Assembly (NCBI GenBank): GCA_900767195.1
Contig: CAAFYG010000075.1
Span: 1-12,742 of the forward strand
DNA length: 12,742 bases
Direction of reading: 5' to 3'
From: Clostridia bacterium
GTDB taxonomy: Bacteria > Bacillota > Clostridia > Christensenellales > Borkfalkiaceae
Positions 1 through 6,909 of this stretch are shown here, piece by piece. Every line of letters begins with the position of its first letter. Positions within the stretch are counted from its first letter, which is position 1. The notes under the pieces were generated by a model. The model was not told where the DNA came from, searched no databases, and worked only from the letters and a program-made list of their open reading frames with translations. The position numbers and the translations under genes are program-made.

Positions 1-132
1 CAGTCCGTTACGAAACACCCTGCGGGTGCGTTACGAAACGGGCGATGCCCCCCGGGGGAAGCCTTTAAAAGAGGCACTTATTTATAATTTTAAACAGTTT
101 GCAACAGTCCGTTACGAAACACCCTGTGGGTG
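1..132. repeat. Intergenic repeat remnants downstream of recG
   Basis: This stretch holds pieces of the intergenic repeat family seen throughout the window. CAGTCCGTTACGAAAC occurs twice, at 1-16 and about 105-120. Each copy is followed by a short hairpin: CACCC-TGC-GGGTG at the first, CACCC-TGT-GGGTG at the second. Between them lie a degenerate C-run/G-run hairpin near 46-58 and an AT-rich tail (AAATTTTAAACAGTTTGCAACAG type). The last repeat base abuts the recG stop codon at 133. I see no gene here. The window edge cuts the array. Confidence 0.8.
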
Positions 133-2148
133 CTAATTCATTACTACGTCTTTCAGGGCGGCGTATTTTTTGAGCGCGGCGCGGCGCAATTCTTCGCCGT
201 CTAAGCCGCTTTCAAACGTTTCGTCGCATAGCTTCTTCGCTTCGAAAATCACCTGCGCGCCGTACTTTAAATTCTTGATGTCCGATAACATTCGCCCCGA
301 TTGCCTTGTGCCTAAAAAGTCGCCGCCGCCACGCATTTCCAAGTCCTTTTCCGCGATTTTAAAGCCGTCGGTGGTGCTTTTGAACGTATACAGCCGCTCT
401 TTCGCGGTTTCCGTTTCGAGATCGGACAGCAGAAAACAATAGCTCTTCTCGCTGCCGCGCCCCACTCTGCCCCTGAGCTGGTGCAACTGCGACAAGCCAA
501 AGCGTTCGGCGTTGTAAATCACCATGATCGTGGCGTTCGGCACGTCTACGCCCACTTCGATCACCGTTGTGGAAACAAGGCAATCGTATTCGCCGTTTTT
601 GAACGCCGTCATTACCGCGTCTTTCTCTTTATCTTTCATTCTGCCGTGCAGCAACGCGAATTTCACTTCGGGCAAGCGCGCTTTCAGCTCTTCGTAGCGT
701 TCTTTTACGCTGATAATCGAGCCGTCGTCGTCTTCGTCTTCGCCGCCGTCGATTTTCGCGCACACGAAATAGGCTTGTCTGCCCTGTTTCACCGCGCCGC
801 CGATATAATTGAGCATATCTTCGTAGCGCGCGGGCGGAATGATCGACGTGGAAATTTCCTGCCGCGATTTCGGCTTATCGGTGATGGTGGTTACGTCTAA
901 ATCGCCGTAGAAAACAAGCGACAAGGTGCGCGGAATGGGCGTTGCGGACATGACAAGCACGTCTGCCCCTTCGCCCTTTTCGGATAGCGCGTTGCGCTGC
1001 GCCACGCCGAAGCGGTGCTGCTCGTCGCAGACGATGAACGATAGCGCGGGCGGATCGACGTCCTTTTGCAAAATCGCGTGCGTGCCGCAGATAATCTGCG
1101 CTTCGCCGCTTTTGATTTCGGCTTTGAGTTCACGCTTTTCTTTCGCGCCTGTGCTGCCCGAAAGATACGCCACGTTGTACTCCGGGAAAAACTTCTTTAA
1201 AATGGCGTAATTCTGCGCGGCAAGCACTTCGGTGGGCGAGAGATACGCCGCCTGATAGCCGCTTTTTACCGCCATGTAGATGCCGCAAAGCGCAACCGCC
1301 GTTTTGCCGCTGCCTACGTCGCCCTGCAACAGCCGATTCATTCTTACGGGCGAATGTACGCTTTCGTAAATTTCGTTGACGGCGTTTTTTTGTCCGTTCG
1401 TAAACTCGAAGCCGAAGCGGGAGGCGAAGTCTTTCACGTTGGCTGCGGTGACGGAATATTTATGGATACGGACGTCTTCTTTGCCGCCTTTGACGAGTTT
1501 GAACGCGGACAAAAGCACGAAATATTCTTCGAGCGCGACGCGTTCGCTGCCGGCGTCCTTTTCTTCGAGACTGCGCGGCTGATGAACGGCGAAATAGCTG
1601 CGTTCGAGCGACGGCAGGCGGTATCTGGCGGCGATTTTCGGCGGAATCAGGCTTTCGAGCGAAACGCGCGTTAAGGCTTCGCGCACCGCGCTGCGCAGAG
1701 TTTTCTGATTGAGCGAGCCTTTTAAAGGATAGACGGGTACGACGCCTTTTAAACGGTAGTTTTTATCGAGCGGCTCGAACGTGGGGTTTATAACGCTCAC
1801 CGCGCCGAATTTGCGCTGCACTCTGCCGTAGAAAAGATACTCTCCCGCCTTTAACATCCGCGCAACGTACGGCTGATTAAACCACACGGCGTTGAACGCG
1901 TAGCCGTCCTGCGAGCAGTAGGCTTTTACCGTGCGCTTGCCTGCGTAATTGACGGGCGCAAGGCGCAATACTTCGCACGCGATCAGCACGATTTCGTTGT
2001 GCAGCGCGGTGCGCAAGGTGGAGCGTTGCGTGAGATCGAGATAGGCGCGCGGATACAGGCGGACTAACTCTTCCGCCGTGGAAATGCCCATTTTCTGCAA
2101 ATCTTTTTCGCGTTTTTCGCCGACGCTGCGAAGTTTGGATACTTCCAT
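133..2148 (-). CDS. recG: ATP-dependent DNA helicase RecG
   Basis: RecG is a superfamily 2 double-strand DNA translocase that remodels stalled replication forks and branch-migrates Holliday junctions in the cytoplasm. The 671-residue length is normal for the family. An N-terminal wedge/OB-fold region (about 1-170, with LYPRAYLDL near 31-39) precedes the helicase core. Visible motifs are Walker A GDVGSGKT at 276-283, the DEQH box at 375-378, SATPIPRTL at 401-409, HGRMK at 501-505, and the motif V/VI region ending in QLRGRVGRG at 557-565. GDFLGTRQSG at 609-618 matches the family's C-terminal helical-hook region. The ATG has an AGGAGGG site upstream. In B. subtilis recG lies just past yloV and the sda genes. 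Here the sda genes are missing and a repeat array separates recG from yloV. I see no clear promoter. Confidence 0.98.
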   Translation of the reverse strand: MEVSKLRSVGEKREKDLQKMGISTAEELVRLYPRAYLDLTQRSTLRTALHNEIVLIACEVLRLAPVNYAGKRTVKAYCSQDGYAFNAVWFNQPYVARMLKAGEYLFYGRVQRKFGAVSVINPTFEPLDKNYRLKGVVPVYPLKGSLNQKTLRSAVREALTRVSLESLIPPKIAARYRLPSLERSYFAVHQPRSLEEKDAGSERVALEEYFVLLSAFKLVKGGKEDVRIHKYSVTAANVKDFASRFGFEFTNGQKNAVNEIYESVHSPVRMNRLLQGDVGSGKTAVALCGIYMAVKSGYQAAYLSPTEVLAAQNYAILKKFFPEYNVAYLSGSTGAKEKRELKAEIKSGEAQIICGTHAILQKDVDPPALSFIVCDEQHRFGVAQRNALSEKGEGADVLVMSATPIPRTLSLVFYGDLDVTTITDKPKSRQEISTSIIPPARYEDMLNYIGGAVKQGRQAYFVCAKIDGGEDEDDDGSIISVKERYEELKARLPEVKFALLHGRMKDKEKDAVMTAFKNGEYDCLVSTTVIEVGVDVPNATIMVIYNAERFGLSQLHQLRGRVGRGSEKSYCFLLSDLETETAKERLYTFKSTTDGFKIAEKDLEMRGGGDFLGTRQSGRMLSDIKNLKYGAQVIFEAKKLCDETFESGLDGEELRRAALKKYAALKDVVMN

Positions 2149-2193
2149 GATGTTTGCGCCCTCCTTGTGCTATTTTTTTGAAGATGTTATTCG

Positions 2194-2236
2194 AAAAGCG
2201 GGAAACGCCTGCCGCCGCCCCCCGCTTTTGTGCTTT
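2194..2236 (+). terminator. Possible rightward terminator hairpin upstream of recG
   Basis: AAAAGCGGG at 2194-2202 pairs with CCCGCTTTT at 2221-2229 around an 18-base GC-rich loop. A TGTGCTTTTTTATTTTG tract follows. It would stop plus-strand transcripts that run antisense through recG. The large loop and imperfect T-run make this tentative. Confidence 0.35.
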
Positions 2237-2238
2237 TT

Positions 2239-2259
2239 TATTTTGTATTTTGTATTTTG
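2239..2259. repeat. Three tandem TATTTTG heptamers
   Basis: TATTTTG is repeated exactly three times at 2239-2245, 2246-2252 and 2253-2259. This short tandem repeat lies about 90 bases upstream of the recG start, just before the intergenic repeat array. It could vary in copy number by slippage. Any effect on recG is unknown. Confidence 0.7.
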
Positions 2260-2261
2260 TG

Positions 2262-2848
2262 TTGCGCCCCTTGATTTTCAGAAATTTTTTGTCAAAAATA
2301 TTCAGAAAACCAAAAATGGGCTACGCAGAATATGCTACGCCCCTCATCCGTCGCCGTTCGGCGACACCTTCCCCCCAGGGGGAAGGCTTTATCAAAGGCA
2401 TATATTTTAAATTTCAAATGATTTGTAGCAGTCCGTTACGAAACGGGCGATGCCCGCCCCCTGGGGGAAGCCTTTAACATAGGCATTTATTTAAAATTTT
2501 AAACAGTTTGTAACAGTCCGTTACGAAACGGGCGACGCCCGCCCCCGGGGGGAAGGCTATATCATAGGCATTTATTTAAAATTTTAAACAGTTTGTTACG
2601 GGTTCGTTGTTTTTCAACTGCCCCTCATCACCTTGCTTCGCAAGGAGCTTCCCCCCGAGGGGAAGCCTTGGAACAAGGCTGGACATTTTTTCGAATTTTT
2701 GCGCTGAGCAAAAATGAGAAAGGGGAAGACTTTAACATAGGCAATTATTTAAAATTTCAAACAGTTTGTTACGGGTTCGTTGTTTTTCAACTGCCCCTCA
2801 TCCGTCGCCGTTCGGCGACACCTTCCCCCCGGGGGGAAGGCTTTTTAA
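2262..2848. repeat. Intergenic hairpin repeat array between fakA and recG
   Basis: This array holds about five repeat units. It opens with a CCCCTTGATTTTCAGAA...TTCAGAAAACCAA long hairpin, then a GGGC-TAC-...-TAC-GCCC element near 2319-2343. Variable hairpins follow at 2350-2365 (GTCGCC/GGCGAC), 2631-2645 (CCTTGC/GCAAGG) and 2804-2819 (GTCGCC/GGCGAC). C-run/G-run palindromes sit at 2367-2386, near 2454-2467, near 2540-2557, near 2644-2668 and at 2821-2840. AT-rich spacers end in CAGTCCGTTACGAAACGG or GGGTTCGTTG. The final palindrome is followed by CTTTTT and ends about 5 bases before the fakA stop codon. No convincing gene is present, although open frames run through the repeats. Confidence 0.88.
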
Positions 2849-4507
2849 TCATTCCAAAGAGATGATGTAGTAGTATACCGGTTGACCGCCGAAATGATAG
2901 TCTACGTCGCAATCCGGGTATTTTTCCCCGACTTGCGCCGCAAGCGCCGCCGCGTCTTCTTCCGTTACCCCTTCGCCATAGTACAACGTGATCATTTCGT
3001 GCGAATCTTCTTTCAATCTGTTTAAAAGTTTCAAAACCGTTTCCGGTACGTTTTGCGACTTCGCCAGAATCTTCTTATCGTCAAGCCCGATCACGTCCCC
3101 TTTCGAAATCGAGAAACCGTTCAGCGACGTATCTCGAACGGCATACGTCACTTGCCCCGCTTTCACGTTGTCCAGCTCGTGGATCATGTTTACCTTGTTC
3201 TCTTCCACCGATACTTCGGGGTTGAATTGCAGCGCCGCCGCAAAACCCTGCGGCACGTTCTTCGTGGGAATCACGTGGATCGTGCGGTTTTCTACGAGAT
3301 CTTTCGCCTGCTCCGCCGCCAGGATAATGTTTTTATTGTTGGGGAAAATAAATATGTCGCGCGCGTTGATCCTCTGCGCCGCCGACGCGATGTCGCCCGC
3401 GGTGGGGTTCATCGTCTGCCCGCCTTCGATCACTTTATCTACGCACAGGTCTTTGAAAATGCCCGCCAGGCCTTCGCCCGCGCAGATGGCGAGCATGCCC
3501 ATGTCTTTCTTTTCCGCTTCGCGTTTGGCGCGCAGCTGACGGTTCTGCTCTAACATGTTCTCGATTTTGGGGCGATCGAGTTCGCCCAGCTGCAACGCGT
3601 ACGTGAGCGCAACGCCCGGCTGATTTGTATGCACGTGGACTTTCACAAGCTCTAAATCGCCGATGCAGATGACGGAATCGCCCAGCTCGCAAAGGCGTTC
3701 GCGCAGGCGGTCGATATCCGCAAGCGTGGTGCTTTTCTTTAAGTTGATAATGAAAAATTCGGTGCAGTACGCGAATTGTATTTCTCCGAGATCGAGATTG
3801 ATAATATCGGAATTATCGCCGAATTCGTCGGACATTTTCTGCACGCCAGAAGTATCGGCATCGGCGAGCTCCTTGACTTCTTCGCCTTTCAGATACGCGA
3901 GAAAACCTTTGAAAATCGTCATCAGTCCCACGCCGCCGGAATCTACCACGCCCGCTTTTTTCAAGACGGGCAGAAGTTCGGGGGTTTTGGCAAGGGCGAC
4001 TTCGCCTTCCGCAATAACGGCTTCGAAAAATTCATCGAAATTCTTCTTTTTCGAGCCGACTTTCACGGCTTCGTCGCTCATCATGCGAATGACGGTGAGA
4101 ATCGTGCCTTCTTTGGGGGCGGAAACCGCGCCATAAGCGACTTTTGTGCCTGCCGCCATGGCTTTTGCGAACGTTTTGGTATCGAAATTCTCGCCGCATT
4201 CGCGGATCACCGAACAGATGCCGCGGAGAATCTGCGATAATATTACGCCCGAATTGCCGCGCGCGCCTCTCAGCGCGCCGCGCGACACCGCGTCGCATAC
4301 TTCCATAAAGCCGTTTGTGGTGCATGCCGAAAGTTCTTTCACCGCCGACTGCATCGTTAAAGACATGTTCGTTCCCGTATCGCCGTCCGGCACGGGGAAT
4401 ACGTTGAGCGCGTCTACCCGGGCGCGATTTTTTTCAAGCGCCTGAGAGCCGAGCAGGATCATTTTACGAAAATCCACGCTCGATATCGTTCTTTGCATTT
4501 TCTGCAT
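2849..4507 (-). CDS. fakA: DAK2-domain fatty acid kinase, FakA/YloV family
   Basis: FakA-type proteins phosphorylate fatty acids bound to a FakB (DegV-family) partner, producing acyl-phosphate for membrane lipid synthesis. The N-terminal DAK2 (DhaL-like) ATP-binding domain spans about 10-205. It shows DGDTGTNM at 41-48, whose aspartates bind Mg-ATP, GARGNSGVILSQ at 81-92, and VDSGGVGL at 188-195. The middle domain includes YCTEFFI at 247-253 and KVHVHTNQPG at 289-298. The C-terminal domain has GEGL near 344-347, GGQTMNPT at 362-369 and PNNKNI at 389-394. The 552-residue length fits YloV. The ATG at 4507 has AAGGAG six bases upstream. It follows yloU in the same direction, as in B. subtilis, but a terminator lies between them. 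No FakB gene is in the window. Confidence 0.96.
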   Translation of the reverse strand: MQKMQRTISSVDFRKMILLGSQALEKNRARVDALNVFPVPDGDTGTNMSLTMQSAVKELSACTTNGFMEVCDAVSRGALRGARGNSGVILSQILRGICSVIRECGENFDTKTFAKAMAAGTKVAYGAVSAPKEGTILTVIRMMSDEAVKVGSKKKNFDEFFEAVIAEGEVALAKTPELLPVLKKAGVVDSGGVGLMTIFKGFLAYLKGEEVKELADADTSGVQKMSDEFGDNSDIINLDLGEIQFAYCTEFFIINLKKSTTLADIDRLRERLCELGDSVICIGDLELVKVHVHTNQPGVALTYALQLGELDRPKIENMLEQNRQLRAKREAEKKDMGMLAICAGEGLAGIFKDLCVDKVIEGGQTMNPTAGDIASAAQRINARDIFIFPNNKNIILAAEQAKDLVENRTIHVIPTKNVPQGFAAALQFNPEVSVEENKVNMIHELDNVKAGQVTYAVRDTSLNGFSISKGDVIGLDDKKILAKSQNVPETVLKLLNRLKEDSHEMITLYYGEGVTEEDAAALAAQVGEKYPDCDVDYHFGGQPVYYYIISLE

Positions 4508-4532
4508 TGTAAGCTCCTTTAATCCGTTGTGT

Positions 4533-4568
4533 TAAAAAAAGAAAAGCCGCGCGGCACAAAAGCCGCGC
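4533..4568 (-). terminator. Intrinsic terminator between yloU and fakA
   Basis: Read on the minus strand, GCGCGGC (4568-4562), a six-base loop and GCCGCGC (4555-4549) form a stem. GGCTTTTCTTTTTTT follows, ending about 4534. It lies after yloU and just before the fakA ribosome site. It probably reduces readthrough, so fakA expression may depend on partial termination or a promoter I cannot see. Confidence 0.85.
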
Positions 4569-4575
4569 AAAACGG

Positions 4576-4599
4576 TTCGCCCCGTTTTTCAGGGGCGAA
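4576..4599 (-). other. Perfect 8-bp hairpin after the yloU stop
   Basis: TTCGCCCC at 4576-4583 and GGGGCGAA at 4592-4599 are perfect complements around an eight-base loop. The hairpin starts ten bases after the yloU stop and precedes the T-tract terminator. It has no T-run of its own. It may protect the yloU mRNA end or act with the neighbouring terminator. Confidence 0.7.
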
Positions 4600-4608
4600 G
4601 ATTATTCG

Positions 4609-4959
4609 CTATAACTTCACGCCGATGACGTTTACGTTTACCGTGTCCACAATCATGCCCGTGAAGCTTTCTACTTTGTATTTTACCGCCTCGCGCAAAG
4701 ATTCGGCAACCGCGCCGATCGATACGCCGTACTTGATGATTACGTACATATCGATGTAGATCCTGTTGCCCTCCGTGACGACTTTTACGCCGCGCCCGCC
4801 TGCGTCGCGCTTTAAAAGCTCGGCAAGCGAATCGGTGAAACGGCGGGAAACAAGTTCTACGATGCCGTAGCACTCCATCGCCGTGTGTGAAGCGACTTTG
4901 GCTATGGCAAGATCGGATATTGAAATTTTTCCGTATGCGTTACTTGTATTAACCGACAT
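4609..4959 (-). CDS. yloU: Asp23/Gls24 family envelope stress response protein (YloU)
   Basis: Asp23/Gls24 (DUF322) proteins are small cytoplasmic proteins, membrane-associated in staphylococci and linked to cell envelope stress. The protein has 116 residues. It shows the family pattern: an early ISISDLAIAKVASHTAMECYG segment (residues 12-32), a GVKV-x(7)-IYIDMYVIIKYG strand pair (57-78), and a closing VESFTGMIVDTVNVNVIGVKL strand. The ATG has a GGAG site seven bases upstream and a good SigA-type promoter. It pairs with fakA downstream in the order conserved in Bacilli and Clostridia. The exact molecular function is not established. Confidence 0.95.
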   Translation of the reverse strand: MSVNTSNAYGKISISDLAIAKVASHTAMECYGIVELVSRRFTDSLAELLKRDAGGRGVKVVTEGNRIYIDMYVIIKYGVSIGAVAESLREAVKYKVESFTGMIVDTVNVNVIGVKL

Positions 4960-4982
4960 AGCAAATCTCCGTTTTCTATTCT

Positions 4983-5011
4983 ATTGTATATCATTTCGCC
5001 GTATTTTGCAA
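4983..5011 (-). promoter_or_regulatory. SigA-type promoter for yloU (and possibly fakA)
   Basis: On the minus strand TTGCAA (5011-5006) and TACAAT (4988-4983) are separated by 17 bases. Initiation near 4976 leaves a short leader before the GGAG site at 4970-4967 and the ATG at 4959. It is divergent from the rpmB promoter. Confidence 0.75.
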
Positions 5012-5145
5012 GCAATTTACGATACTTTTCGGCGATTTTCTGTTTTCGGGGGCGGTTTGGGGGCGAAATTTTGACAATTTACGGGGGATTTTTGCCGCGA
5101 AAGAAATATTTTTTTATTTTTTTATGCTTTTGCACGCGTTTTTTA

Positions 5146-5174
5146 TTGCCTTTTTTTTCGTTTCGTGATATATT
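5146..5174 (+). promoter_or_regulatory. Probable promoter of rpmB
   Basis: TTGCCT at 5146-5151 and TATATT at 5169-5174 are 17 bases apart. Initiation near 5181 gives a leader of about 119 bases. Near the start of that leader, CTCG-N8-CGAG (about 5182-5197) precedes ATCGTTTTTTT, which could act as an early pause or attenuator. That role is speculative. Confidence 0.6.
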
Positions 5175-5238
5175 ATTTATGCTCGTTTTTCTGCGAGATC
5201 GTTTTTTTGCGGTTTTTTGCGGCAATCGGGCGGCTGTA

Positions 5239-5283
5239 TTTACGAAAATAGCTTTTACAAAATCAGCTTTTTACAAAATTCGC
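5239..5283 (+). repeat. Three tandem near-repeats in the rpmB leader
   Basis: TTTACGAAAATAGC (5239-5252), TTTTACAAAATCAGC (5253-5267) and TTTTTACAAAATTCGC (5268-5283) are tandem units of 14, 15 and 16 bases. Each has one more T than the last. The third ends just before the GGAGGTG ribosome site at 5288-5294. They may be slippage products or a translation-initiation region kept unstructured. The function is unknown. Confidence 0.65.
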
Positions 5284-5299
5284 GCGCGGAGGTGTTAAT

Positions 5300-5482
5300 A
5301 TGAGTAAGGTTTGCAACATTTGCGGAAAAGGTCAGGCTTCGGGAAACAACGTGAGCCACTCCAACCGTAAAACCAGAAGAACGTTCAAAGCCAACGTACA
5401 GAAAGTTTCTTACGTGGAAAACGGCAAAGAAGTGAAAGGTTACGTTTGCACGAGATGCCTGAAAAAGGCGGACAGAGCGTAA
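5300..5482 (+). CDS. rpmB: 50S ribosomal protein L28
   Basis: L28 (bL28) is a small protein of the large ribosomal subunit. The 60-residue protein has the family signature: a CNICGKG start, NNVSHSNRKTRRTFKANVQKV (about 16-36), and VCTRCL near the end. Cysteines C5, C8, C50 and C53 form the zinc-binding set of the Cys-containing paralogue, which in some species is exchanged for a Cys-free form when zinc is scarce. GGAGGTG at 5288-5294 lies five bases before the ATG. The gene sits head-to-head with yloU, whereas in B. subtilis rpmB is divergent from yloU within the spoVM-rpmB-yloU-yloV neighbourhood. An intrinsic terminator follows, so it is monocistronic. Confidence 0.98.
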   Translation: MSKVCNICGKGQASGNNVSHSNRKTRRTFKANVQKVSYVENGKEVKGYVCTRCLKKADRA

Positions 5483-5514
5483 ATTAAATTTTTCGCGGCT
5501 TCTTTTAGCAACGT

Positions 5515-5556
5515 AAAAAGTACCCGAAGGCGGTTTGCCGTTTGGGTACTTTTTTT
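5515..5556 (+). terminator. Intrinsic terminator of rpmB
   Basis: AAAAAGTACCC at 5515-5525 pairs with GGGTACTTTTT starting at 5544. The inner arm CGGTTTGCCG extends the hairpin. The stem runs directly into a seven-base T-run. The A-run before the hairpin makes it usable in both directions, though no minus-strand gene ends here. Confidence 0.93.
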
Positions 5557-5617
5557 CGCGCGAAAATTGATTGCCGCGCGCCCCCGGCGGCGGATTTCGC
5601 CTGCAAGGCAGCTATTA

Positions 5618-5906
5618 GAAAACAAGCTACGCCCCTTGATCTTCAGAAATTCCTTCCGGAATATTCAGAAAATCAAAAATGGGCTGCACCCCTCATTCGT
5701 CGCCGTTCGGCGACACCAGGCCGCCAAAACTACCTTTAAGCGGTAGTTTGGCGAGAAAAGCCCCCCTGGGGAAAGGCTTTATATACGGAAAAAAGACTAC
5801 GCCCCTTTGTTTGAAAATTGCTTATCGTAAATGAAACTGCCCCTCATCCGTCGCCGTTCGGCGACACCTTCCCCCCGGGGGGAAGGCTTTATATAAGGCA
5901 ATAGTA
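5618..5906. repeat. Intergenic hairpin repeat array between rpmB and the XRE gene
   Basis: This convergent gap holds two joined repeat units. The first has the CCCCTTGAT...ATCAA long hairpin with an inner ATTCC-TTCC-GGAAT stem (about 5632-5682). It continues with GTCGCC/GGCGAC at 5699-5714, an inserted stem at 5722-5753, and a worn C-run/G-run palindrome near 5761-5776. The second has GTCGCC/GGCGAC at 5850-5865 and the perfect palindrome CCTTCCCCCCGGGGGGAAGG at 5867-5886. The tail reaches the XRE stop codon at 5907. No gene is visible. Confidence 0.88.
5722..5753. repeat. Covarying bulged hairpin module, copy 1
   Basis: The 5' arm CGCCAAAACTACC pairs with GGTAGTTTGGCG across the loop TTTAAGC, leaving one bulged A. 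The arms differ from the copies at 8480-8511 and 8645-8676 at four base pairs, and both sides change together each time. The flanks GCCGCC and GCGAGAAAAGC are the same in all three copies. Confidence 0.85.
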
Positions 5907-6167
5907 TTATAAAATATCGTCTGCATTGTCGGCAAGAGCGCCGATATCGAATATCTCTTCGTAATCAACTCGCAAAATCTTTTTCAATAATATAATTTCA
6001 TCGGGATAAAGATGCCGCTGCCCTACCTCGATTTTCGCCAGCGCGCTCCGCGTGATATCACACCCCCTAAGCTGCAACATCGCCGCCAGCCGATCTTGCG
6101 TGATTTTCTCACGCTCCCTGATCTTTCGTATATTCTCCCCCACTCTCTTCTCTATTTCTGCGTTCAT
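5907..6167 (-). CDS. XRE-family helix-turn-helix transcriptional regulator
   Basis: This 86-residue protein is essentially a single Cro/C1-type DNA-binding domain. Residues 10-24 (GENIRKIREREKITQ) form helix 1, and QDRLAAML begins the helix-turn-helix. SALAKIEVGQRH (41-52) holds the recognition region with the family's [KS]xE.G.R pattern, followed by LKKILRVDYEEIF. It is transcribed divergently from the sipW operon. Two matching inverted repeats in the shared control region are its likely operators. I infer that it represses both itself and the operon, as SinR represses tapA-sipW-tasA in B. subtilis. There is no separate sensor or dimerisation domain. The ATG at 6167 has only a distant GGGG ribosome site (6183-6180), so translation may be weak; GTG at residue 9 is a less likely start. 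Confidence 0.93.
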   Translation of the reverse strand: MNAEIEKRVGENIRKIREREKITQDRLAAMLQLRGCDITRSALAKIEVGQRHLYPDEIILLKKILRVDYEEIFDIGALADNADDIL

Positions 6168-6184
6168 TAAAAAAATTTTCCCCT

Positions 6185-6208
6185 TTTTGCACTAAAACGG
6201 GTGCAAAA
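6185..6208. promoter_or_regulatory. Operator 1, perfect inverted repeat
   Basis: TTTTGCAC (6185-6192), eight bases, then GTGCAAAA (6201-6208) form a perfect dyad. It sits just upstream of the -35 of the rightward promoter. It also sits at or just after the expected start of the leftward XRE transcript, so a bound regulator would block that transcript. The same arms and spacing recur 58 bases away. Confidence 0.88.
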
Positions 6209-6211
6209 CGC

Positions 6212-6240
6212 TTGACTTTATTATATCATTTTGCTAAAAT
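6212..6240 (+). promoter_or_regulatory. SigA-type promoter of the sipW operon
   Basis: TTGACT (6212-6217) and TAAAAT (6235-6240) are 17 bases apart. This strong promoter would initiate near 6247, inside operator 2. The leader is about 70 bases to the ATG at 6319. Confidence 0.87.
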
Positions 6241-6248
6241 TGTTTTGC
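6220..6248 (-). promoter_or_regulatory. Overlapping divergent promoter for the XRE gene
   Basis: On the minus strand a perfect TATAAT lies at 6225-6220. The hexamer 17 bases upstream (6248-6243, GCAAAA) is a poor -35 and lies inside operator 2. The start near 6213 is next to operator 1. It overlaps the rightward promoter, so the two would compete for polymerase. Confidence 0.55.
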
Positions 6249-6266
6249 ACCTATATAAGTGCAATT
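6243..6266. promoter_or_regulatory. Operator 2, inverted repeat
   Basis: TTTTGCAC (6243-6250), eight bases, then GTGCAATT (6259-6266) keep the TTGCAC-N8-GTGCAA core of operator 1. It covers the expected start site of the sipW operon, where a bound repressor would block initiation. The two dyads lie symmetrically about 6225. Confidence 0.86.
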
Positions 6267-6318
6267 CTTTTTTTTAACAAAATCTACAAAAATAATACAT
6301 CAAAAAGGAGAAACACAA

Positions 6319-6873
6319 ATGAAAAGATTGGCAGCAATTATGGCAGGCGCACTGTTGACGACGGTGGGAGGCGTGTACGCGCAGTTTACTTACGCGCAAG
6401 GCAACGTTGAGCAAGCGGAAATCAGTATGCAGAAAAATTTGGCTACAGCGGCTACGAACACGGAAAAAGGTACAATCAATGTGACGGGCGATTTTCTCGT
6501 TTCGATCGACGATACCGACAACGATCTTATCACCGAAACAACGATCTCGGGAGATTTGACAATCAGCTTTACCCCGGCGCAGGGCGCGGACGCGGAAGTG
6601 CGCGATAACGGTATTCCGTTGAAAATGACGATTGTGATCGACGGCACGAACAAATACGCTAATAACGCTCTTTTTGCCTTGAAAACCGCTTATACGGAAA
6701 GCGGCGTTTTGCTGAACGGCGGCAACAGGGTGAAAGACGCAGTTTCCGTAAAATTAACCGACTATATCGAATGGAAGCAGGAATTTACCCTTTCCACGCT
6801 TGCCGAATACAACGCTTTTAGCGCTGCGTTCAGAGATACGACGATTACCGTGACGGTGAGCGAAGCGAAGTAA
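6319..6873 (+). CDS. Secreted protein with SipW-type signal peptide (TasA-like position)
   Basis: This is a 184-residue exported protein and the first gene of the operon. The signal peptide has K2-R3, a hydrophobic core (4-16) and a GGVYAQFTYA cleavage region (17-26), with likely cleavage after A21. That late GG-x-[YF]-A-x-F-[ST] pattern is typical of TasA/camelysin-class substrates of SipW peptidases. The mature part alternates polar and hydrophobic residues and looks beta-rich, ending in DTTITVTVSEAK. It has no cysteines and no wall anchor. I infer a matrix or fibre-like subunit by analogy with TasA, but see no diagnostic TasA motif beyond the signal. ATG 6319 is chosen because AAAGGAG at 6304-6310 lies eight bases upstream and the signal begins there. 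An in-frame ATG at 6259 would fall inside operator 2. Confidence 0.85.
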   Translation: MKRLAAIMAGALLTTVGGVYAQFTYAQGNVEQAEISMQKNLATAATNTEKGTINVTGDFLVSIDDTDNDLITETTISGDLTISFTPAQGADAEVRDNGIPLKMTIVIDGTNKYANNALFALKTAYTESGVLLNGGNRVKDAVSVKLTDYIEWKQEFTLSTLAEYNAFSAAFRDTTITVTVSEAK

Positions 6874-6909
6874 CGGACGGCGGAATAAAAATACATTCAG
6901 AAACAAGAA

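Noticed and set aside
2262..2848. CRISPR array
   Set aside because: Units are modular hairpins with variable lengths and shared spacers, not identical direct repeats with unique spacers, and no cas gene is nearby.
2154..2865. Open frames of 90-110 codons in the recG-fakA gap
   Set aside because: They consist of translated hairpin repeats and change frame with each module.
3053..3553. 166-codon plus-strand open frame inside fakA
   Set aside because: It is antisense to a well-supported kinase and has shadow-type composition.
6259..6318. Upstream in-frame ATG of the first operon protein
   Set aside because: It lies inside operator 2, has no ribosome site, and would place 20 extra polar residues before a complete signal peptide.
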